Source: CAIZIN01 sp964483025 | Lineage (GTDB): Bacteria; Patescibacteriota; Minisyncoccia; Phycocordibacterales; CAIZIN01 | Direction of reading: 5' to 3' | Assembly (NCBI GenBank): GCA_964483025.1 | Contig: CAYZZT010000015.1 | Location: 1-15,573, forward strand | DNA length: 15,573 bases | Shown: positions 11,921-15,573 of the stretch, piece after piece | Layout: each line of letters begins with the position of its first letter | Position numbering within the stretch: the first letter of the stretch is position 1 | The notes under the pieces: model-generated | The model's database searches: none | Told to the model about the DNA's origin: nothing | What the model saw: the letters and a program-made list of their open reading frames with translations, nothing else | Position numbers and translations under genes: made by a program

Positions 11921-11976
11921 GTCTGCGTTAGTCTGCGTCCAGTCTGCGTAAGTCAGCGAGGTCGGTACCCCGACCT
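11921..11976. repeat. CGCAGACT-type array plus hairpin, downstream of the FKBP gene
   Basis: Minus-strand units CGCTGACTTA, CGCAGACTGGA, CGCAGACTAA, CGCAGAC, abutting a perfect 7-bp hairpin AGGTCGG/CCGACCT (11959-11976). It starts 1 bp after the FKBP stop codon. Confidence 0.85.
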
Positions 11977-11977
11977 A

Positions 11978-12460
11978 TTATTTGACGTCTAGTAGCTCCA
12001 CTTCAAAAATCAAAGTTGAATTTGCTGGAATTGGTCCAATTGCCCTATCTCCATATCCCAAATTTGCTGGAATAACTAATTTTCTTTTTCCGCCAACCTT
12101 CATGCCAGAAAAACCTTGTTCCCAACCTGCTATCACTTGCCCGGCTCCAAGATCGAAATCAAATGGAACACCACGTGAATAAGAGCTATCAAATTCAGTA
12201 CCATCTATTAATGTACCCTTATAATTAACTACAATATGCTTTCCTGCTACTGCTTCTGTGCCTGTCCCAACCACAAGATCGCTAATAAGTAACTGCGGTG
12301 CTTGCTGTGAACCATTGTCTGAAATATTCATATTTAGATTATTTAATGATAATGAAGATGAGGACGAGAAAAGTCCCATTGAACCAAAAACCACAAAGCT
12401 TGTAATAACTACTAATGCAACAACAATTGCTATGACCTCATTTTTTGAAAGTTTTTTCAT
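11978..12460 (-). CDS. Membrane-anchored FKBP-type peptidyl-prolyl cis-trans isomerase
   Basis: Catalyses cis-trans isomerisation of Xaa-Pro bonds, assisting folding of exported or surface proteins. Seen: an N-terminal membrane anchor at residues 9-30 after MKKLSKNE, a Ser/Asn-rich linker (32-54), then a complete FKBP domain (57-160) with the binding-pocket residues Y80, F90, D91, V109, I110, W113, Y136 and F152, including VNYKGTL, QVIAGWEQG and GYGDRAIG. The lysines before the helix predict an extracytoplasmic domain. No lipobox cysteine, so an uncleaved signal anchor is more likely than a lipoprotein. Start ATG 12460 follows AGAAGGA at 8 nt. The stop abuts a CGCAGACT repeat. Identity is secure, exact substrate unknown. 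Confidence 0.95.
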   Translation of the reverse strand: MKKLSKNEVIAIVVALVVITSFVVFGSMGLFSSSSSLSLNNLNMNISDNGSQQAPQLLISDLVVGTGTEAVAGKHIVVNYKGTLIDGTEFDSSYSRGVPFDFDLGAGQVIAGWEQGFSGMKVGGKRKLVIPANLGYGDRAIGPIPANSTLIFEVELLDVK

Positions 12461-12527
12461 ATTTTTATCCTTCTAAATTTTTACTTATAAAAAGTTACCC
12501 AATATTTCTAATAGGAACATTAACTAG

Positions 12528-12556
12528 ATTATATCAAAGAAACAAAGAACTGTCTC
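12528..12556 (-). promoter_or_regulatory. Predicted FKBP gene promoter
   Basis: Minus strand GAGACA (12556-12551), 17-bp spacer, TATAAT (12533-12528). It gives a leader of about 60 nt with a good Shine-Dalgarno site (AGAAGGA). Confidence 0.45.
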
Positions 12557-12700
12557 TTTCTTTCTTGTGAAGCAACTTTTTGAGCCCACCTGTTCGAAAC
12601 TTATAGTATATACCTCGATAGAATAAAACACGTTCTTTTGAAATTGGTGGGCGTAAGTAAAAATTTTGTAGGATGAATTTTACACCTAGTTATATTTTTT

Positions 12701-12729
12701 TTGCAAAAATATTAATATTAGAATAGAAT
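12701..12729 (+). promoter_or_regulatory. Predicted LOG gene promoter (leaderless)
   Basis: TTGCAA (12701-12706), 17-bp spacer, TAGAAT (12724-12729). The ATG at 12736 is exactly where transcription should begin, and no Shine-Dalgarno site precedes it. Confidence 0.5.
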
Positions 12730-12735
12730 GGATTA

Positions 12736-13401
12736 ATGGAAAAAAATCCGCATCCAATTACAATAGAACATTTAACAGATAAAGAAAAATTATCAATTAT
12801 AAATAAAGAGCTGGAAGAAGGATTTCATTATATTCATAATTATGACAGATCTGTTACTTTTTTTGGTTCTGCAAGAGCGAATTCAGGTGATCTATTTTAT
12901 AAAAAGGCAGAAAATATAGCCCGCAGAGTAGCCAAAGAACTTCCAAACTATGTAGTGGTAACTGGAGGTGGTCCCGGAATCATGGAAGCAGCAAACAAAG
13001 GAGCTTTTGAAGCTGGTGGTAAATCTTTAGGATTCACAATAAGACTTCCACACGAACAAAAAGATAATAAATATTTGACTGGAAAAATAGATTTTAATTT
13101 TTTCTTTACAAGAAAAACAATGATGTCTTTTGCTGCCGAGGCATATATATTTTTCCCTGGTGGTTTTGGTACATTTGATGAACTTTTTGAGGTTTTAACA
13201 CTAGTACAAACAGGAAAAATAGAAAAGGTTCCTATAGTGCTTGTGGGTAAGGAATTTTGGCAACCCCTCGATGATTTAATTAAAAAAGAAATGCTTAATC
13301 ATCACCATACAATAGAAACTGAAGATACAAATCTTTATATAATTTTAGATGATGAAGAGGAAATATTTGAAATAATAAAGAATGCACCAGTTAGGAATTA
13401 A
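12736..13401 (+). CDS. LOG-family protein (nucleoside 5'-monophosphate phosphoribohydrolase-like)
   Basis: Rossmann-like LOG/TIGR00730 family, once called lysine decarboxylase-like. Characterised members cleave the base from purine nucleoside monophosphates, including cytokinin precursors. Seen: FFGSAR (42-47), VVTGGGPGIMEAANKGA (74-90), arginine-lysine pair at 126-127 (TRKTMM) and PGGFGTFDELFE (141-152), the signature motifs for nucleotide binding and catalysis. Length 221 is within the family range. A charged C-terminus (DDEEEIFEIIK) follows the domain. Monocistronic, possibly leaderless; its stop codon abuts a heptamer repeat array. Likely role in nucleotide salvage or turnover; the exact substrate cannot be told from sequence. 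Confidence 0.92.
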   Translation: MEKNPHPITIEHLTDKEKLSIINKELEEGFHYIHNYDRSVTFFGSARANSGDLFYKKAENIARRVAKELPNYVVVTGGGPGIMEAANKGAFEAGGKSLGFTIRLPHEQKDNKYLTGKIDFNFFFTRKTMMSFAAEAYIFFPGGFGTFDELFEVLTLVQTGKIEKVPIVLVGKEFWQPLDDLIKKEMLNHHHTIETEDTNLYIILDDEEEIFEIIKNAPVRN

Positions 13402-13431
13402 ATTCGAAATCCGAAGCACGAAATTCGAAAC
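13400..13431. repeat. Heptamer array, left arm of an inverted pair
   Basis: AAATTCGAA, ATCCGAA, GCACGAA, ATTCGAA, AC: units ending in CGAA. It begins in the LOG stop codon. Its mirror at 13536 has the two middle units in swapped order. The next bases form a 6-bp stem AATCCT/AGGATT. Confidence 0.82.
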
Positions 13432-13476
13432 AAATCCTAAATTCAAAAGGATTAAATAATAAAGAATACAAAAAAC

Positions 13477-13506
13477 ACTTAGTTTTCGCTAAAGCGAAAA
13501 CTAAGT
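13477..13506. terminator. Bidirectional terminator between LOG and NMP kinase genes
   Basis: Perfect 14-bp stem ACTTAGTTTTCGCT/AGCGAAAACTAAGT with a 2-nt loop. On the minus strand GTTTTTT follows; on the plus strand ATTTGTTTT. It serves both converging genes. Confidence 0.75.
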
Positions 13507-13514
13507 ATTTGTTT

Positions 13515-13567
13515 TACATTTTGTGCTTTGTGCTTGTTTCGAATTTCGGATTTCGTGCTTCGAATTT
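13515..13567. repeat. Heptamer array, right arm of an inverted pair
   Basis: Units such as TTTGTGC repeated, then TTCGAAT, TTCGGAT, TTCGTGC, TTCGAAT. The part 13536-13567 is the reverse complement of the left arm except that two inner units are exchanged. It ends 8 bp before the kinase gene stop. Confidence 0.8.
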
Positions 13568-13574
13568 AAAATAT

Positions 13575-14144
13575 TTATGAAATAAATATTTTTGGGCAAA
13601 TCTCTTGTCCCACCATGGCTCGTACAAGCTCCAGATCCTCGTCACCGTTAATGTGGTGATATTTTGTACGATCTTTTAATACAGGAATAACAGTATCGTG
13701 AATTCCTCCATCTTTGTAATAATTACCCAATCTCCTTTCAATCACGTCGGCTTCCGCATCATCATTTCTACCTTCGCGAATAGCTCTGTCCTTTAAACGA
13801 TCTTCACAAGTTTCTTTTTTCCCGTGAATATGTATTGTGTGTATTTCTGCTTCAGGGTCTTTTTCAAGAAACATTGAAATAAATCTATCCGCCTGATCAA
13901 TTGAACGTGGAGCATCAATAAAATAATGTCCTTCAGAATTATTAAAATCATCCACAATTGCCTGAAATATTACATCATCACTAACAAGCACTCCACTGTT
14001 TGCTAAGCTTTCTGCGTTTTCTCGACACCAGTCGCCAGTTACAAAAACCTTCACATCGTGAGCGTCTTTCATTACCCTTCCCACACCGTAGCCTTTTCCA
14101 ATGCCAGACGGCCCCGCAATAAATCCAAATTTTTTATTCGCCAT
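13575..14144 (-). CDS. Adenylate-kinase-like nucleoside monophosphate kinase
   Basis: P-loop kinase predicted to transfer phosphate from ATP to a nucleoside monophosphate. Seen: GPSGIGKG P-loop (11-18), an NMP-binding region with VTGDWCRE (35-42), IDAPRS (76-81) in place of the usual DGFPR, and R120, R123, R126 before NDDAEADVIERRLGNYY (127-143), which matches the arginine-aspartate region after the LID in adenylate kinases. The LID is short and lacks zinc cysteines. Length 189 fits the short adenylate kinase type. The altered DAPR motif and acidic insertions make assignment to adk itself uncertain; another NMP kinase is possible. A TATAAT lies 23 nt before ATG; no clear Shine-Dalgarno site. 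Converges with the LOG gene through a shared terminator. Confidence 0.82.
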   Translation of the reverse strand: MANKKFGFIAGPSGIGKGYGVGRVMKDAHDVKVFVTGDWCRENAESLANSGVLVSDDVIFQAIVDDFNNSEGHYFIDAPRSIDQADRFISMFLEKDPEAEIHTIHIHGKKETCEDRLKDRAIREGRNDDAEADVIERRLGNYYKDGGIHDTVIPVLKDRTKYHHINGDEDLELVRAMVGQEICPKIFIS

Positions 14145-14213
14145 TGTTTTTAATTGATTTGATAATTATTATATTTACAAAAATACTAACATCTTAGACA
14201 AAACATGGCAACG

Positions 14214-14242
14214 TTTCAAAATATATATGGACGTTGTATAAT
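14214..14242 (+). promoter_or_regulatory. Candidate promoter upstream of the repeat cluster and eno
   Basis: TTTCAA (14214-14219), 17-bp spacer, perfect TATAAT (14237-14242). If used for eno, the leader would be about 325 nt and contain all the repeats. A second TATAAT at 14524-14529 without a clear -35 is closer to eno and may be the real one. Confidence 0.4.
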
Positions 14243-14309
14243 ACAGCGGTAATTTACATACGAGACCCTCAGAATTGTCATTCTGCGTTTTCTGTCATCC
14301 TCTTTTTTC

Positions 14310-14420
14310 TGTCATTCCTGCGGAGGTGAGCTTGGGATGGGACCCAAGCGCAAGACTTTGAGTATTTTGTATTCAAAAAGCGAAAAGTGTACAGTGCCTG
14401 TAAGGCAGGAATCCAGTCGG
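14310..14420. repeat. Long composite palindromic element (copy P6)
   Basis: Outer pair ATTCCTGC (14314-14321)/GCAGGAAT (14405-14412) encloses a 7-bp hairpin GCTTGGG/CCCAAGC (14330-14349, loop ATGGGA) followed by GCAAGA. Inner part shared with the element at 8963; ends resemble the short palindrome at 746. Confidence 0.72.
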
Positions 14421-14432
14421 AAAATTCGACAT

Positions 14433-14457
14433 GGATCCTCGCATTCGCAAGGATGAC
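14433..14457. repeat. Palindromic dispersed repeat (copy P7)
   Basis: ATCCTCGC/GCAAGGAT, 8 bp with one mismatch, loop ATTC, ending in GGATGACA; same family as 861 and 2044. Confidence 0.78.
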
Positions 14458-14535
14458 AAATACAAACGATGTGACAGAAATAAAAACGAATTGCAAAAAT
14501 GAATTTCGTATTTAGATATTTAATATAATTAACTT

Positions 14536-14563
14536 AGGTCCCCGGGAGTACCCGAGGATGACA
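14536..14563. repeat. Palindromic dispersed repeat (copy P8) in the eno leader
   Basis: GGTCCCCGGG, AGTA, CCCGAGGATGACA. Its 3' arm GAGGATGACA lies 6-15 nt before the eno ATG at 14570; GAGG is the only Shine-Dalgarno-like sequence there, and the repeat's ATG at 14558 is an in-frame alternative start. Confidence 0.82.
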
Positions 14564-14569
14564 AAATCT

Positions 14570-15573
14570 ATGAGCAAAATCAAAGAAATTCACGCGCGAG
14601 AAATCTTGGACTCACGAGGCAACCCAACAGTAGAGGTCGACTTAACACTTGCAGACGGCTCTTTTGGACGCTCTGCAGTACCTTCAGGTGCCTCAACGGG
14701 AAGCCACGAAGCTTTAGAGCTTCGAGATGGTGACAAAAAGCGGTATGGAGGAAACGGAGTTTTGAAAGCAGTCACTAATGTAAACATATTTTTAAGTAAA
14801 CAACTTAAGGGTAAGGAATGGAATCAAAAATCAATCGATGAAAAAATGATTGAGCTCGATGGCACAGAAACAAAATCAAAACTGGGAGCAAATGCAATCC
14901 TTGGTGTTTCAATGGCTTTTGCACACGCACAAGCAAAATCAGAAAAGAAACCTTTGTACAAATATTTTGCACAAATTGCAAAGACAGGAAAGCCAATGTC
15001 ACTTCCTCTTCCAATGATGAATATTTTAAACGGCGGAAAACATGCAGAAAATTCAACAGACTTCCAGGAATTTATGGTGATGCCTGTAGGAGCAAAAACT
15101 TGGTCACAAGCTTTACAAATGGGAGCCGAAGTATTTCATTCATTAAAAAAGATTTTACACAAGAAAGGTCTTTCAACAACTGTGGGTGATGAGGGCGGTT
15201 TCGCTCCTTCACTTGCATCAAATGAAGAAGCTTTAGAAGTTATAATTCTCGCAATTCAGAACGCAGGATATAAACCTGGAAAAGATATTGCTATTGCTCT
15301 CGACCCTGCTGCAACAGAATTTTATAGTGACGGAAAATATCATTTAGAAAGAGAAGGAAAAACTCTTACGAACGAAGAGCTTGTTGCTTTTTATAGCGTG
15401 TGGGTAAAAAAATATCCTATTGTTTCTATTGAAGACGGTTTTTCAGAAGACGATTGGAGTGGCTGGAAATTAATGACAAAAATTAATGGAAAGAAAATTC
15501 AAATTGTTGGAGACGACTTGTTTGTAACAAATGTAAAAAGACTTCAAACTGGAATCACAGAAAAATCTGCAAA
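14570..15573 (+). CDS. eno: Enolase (phosphopyruvate hydratase), 3' end beyond window
   Basis: Converts 2-phosphoglycerate to phosphoenolpyruvate in glycolysis; cytoplasmic. The frame is open from 14570 to the window end, giving 334 codons of an expected 420-430. Seen: N-terminal HAREILDSRGNPTVE (8-22), SGASTG loop (39-44), H158 in NGGKHAEN, GDEGGFAP with E208, and magnesium ligands D245 (ALDPAATEFY), E288 (SIEDGFSEDDW) and D315 (GDDLFVTN). The catalytic lysine near 340 falls beyond the window. ATG 14570 matches the normal enolase N-terminus (MSKIKEIHAREI); an in-frame ATG at 14558, inside the palindromic repeat, would add MTKS. Ordinary, conserved sequence apart from the repeat-derived leader. 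Confidence 0.97.
   Translation, partial: MSKIKEIHAREILDSRGNPTVEVDLTLADGSFGRSAVPSGASTGSHEALELRDGDKKRYGGNGVLKAVTNVNIFLSKQLKGKEWNQKSIDEKMIELDGTETKSKLGANAILGVSMAFAHAQAKSEKKPLYKYFAQIAKTGKPMSLPLPMMNILNGGKHAENSTDFQEFMVMPVGAKTWSQALQMGAEVFHSLKKILHKKGLSTTVGDEGGFAPSLASNEEALEVIILAIQNAGYKPGKDIAIALDPAATEFYSDGKYHLEREGKTLTNEELVAFYSVWVKKYPIVSIEDGFSEDDWSGWKLMTKINGKKIQIVGDDLFVTNVKRLQTGITEKSA

Larger units (their letters stand above)
12461..12735. other. Divergent intergenic region between FKBP and LOG genes
   Basis: 275 bp without a convincing ORF. It holds the two divergent promoters listed separately and a spaced inverted repeat GCCCACC (12584-12590)/GGTGGGC (12646-12652) with 55 nt between. No tRNA cloverleaf can be built inside that pair. 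A small RNA is possible but unsupported. Confidence 0.5.
14145..14557. other. Repeat-filled region between NMP kinase and enolase
   Basis: About 410 bp with no credible gene. It contains a good -10 box, a long composite element and two short palindromes, listed separately, plus partial repeat fragments (TGTCATCC at 14293). Confidence 0.7.

Noticed and set aside
12584..12652. A 7-bp inverted repeat spanning 69 nt, like a tRNA acceptor stem
   Set aside because: No T-arm or anticodon arm pairs properly in either orientation, and no anticodon loop is placed correctly. Treated as a chance or regulatory inverted repeat.
14278..14496. Minus-strand ORF in the repeat region before eno
   Set aside because: Its sequence is almost wholly translated palindromic repeats (for example VILANARIHVEFSDW), with no promoter or family signal.

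Overview
This is an AT-rich stretch of bacterial chromosome, most likely from an ultra-small member of the Candidate Phyla Radiation (Patescibacteria, Parcubacteria-like). That placement is an inference from the trimmed UvrC and UvrA, the tight gene packing, the very short 5' leaders and the dense palindromic and heptamer repeats that run into coding sequence. No rRNA, tRNA or CRISPR array was found.

Layout. The left half (1-8035) carries all three nucleotide-excision-repair genes on the minus strand in the order uvrB, uvrA, uvrC (read from high to low coordinates). They are separated by small plus-strand genes of unknown function at 1489, 4853, 5422 and 8150. The middle (8500-11840) has further small orphans at 8594(-), 9266(+), 11027(+) and 11735(-), plus tgt(-) for queuosine tRNA modification. 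The right part has a membrane-anchored FKBP prolyl isomerase(-), a LOG-family nucleotide hydrolase(+), an adenylate-kinase-like NMP kinase(-), a repeat-filled intergenic stretch, and the first 334 codons of enolase(+), cut by the window end. A 100-N gap (1797-1896) is flanked by an exact 55-bp duplication and looks like an assembly artefact.

Two themes stand out. First, most small plus-strand genes are self-contained units: a sigma70-type promoter, a leader of about 16-25 nt, an ORF of about 100 codons and usually an intrinsic terminator. They sit between housekeeping genes like phage morons. Three of them share interlocked, face-to-face promoters with uvrC, uvrA and uvrB. By contrast uvrC, uvrA, tgt and the LOG gene have -10 boxes so close to their start codons that their mRNAs may be nearly leaderless.

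Second, several families of short repeats have invaded the locus, including the reading frames of uvrA, uvrB and uvrC. They are: a four-unit array with about one CGCAGACT unit per helical turn beside a small inverted repeat (4 copies); tandem 7-nt arrays of at least four sequences, two of which supply the stop codons of uvrA and tgt; a palindrome ending in GGATGACA or GAATGACA (about 8 copies); and a triple palindrome inside uvrB. UvrC has no cysteine, so it cannot hold the Fe-S cluster described for E. coli UvrC, and its repeat-derived insertion lies at the place of that module.
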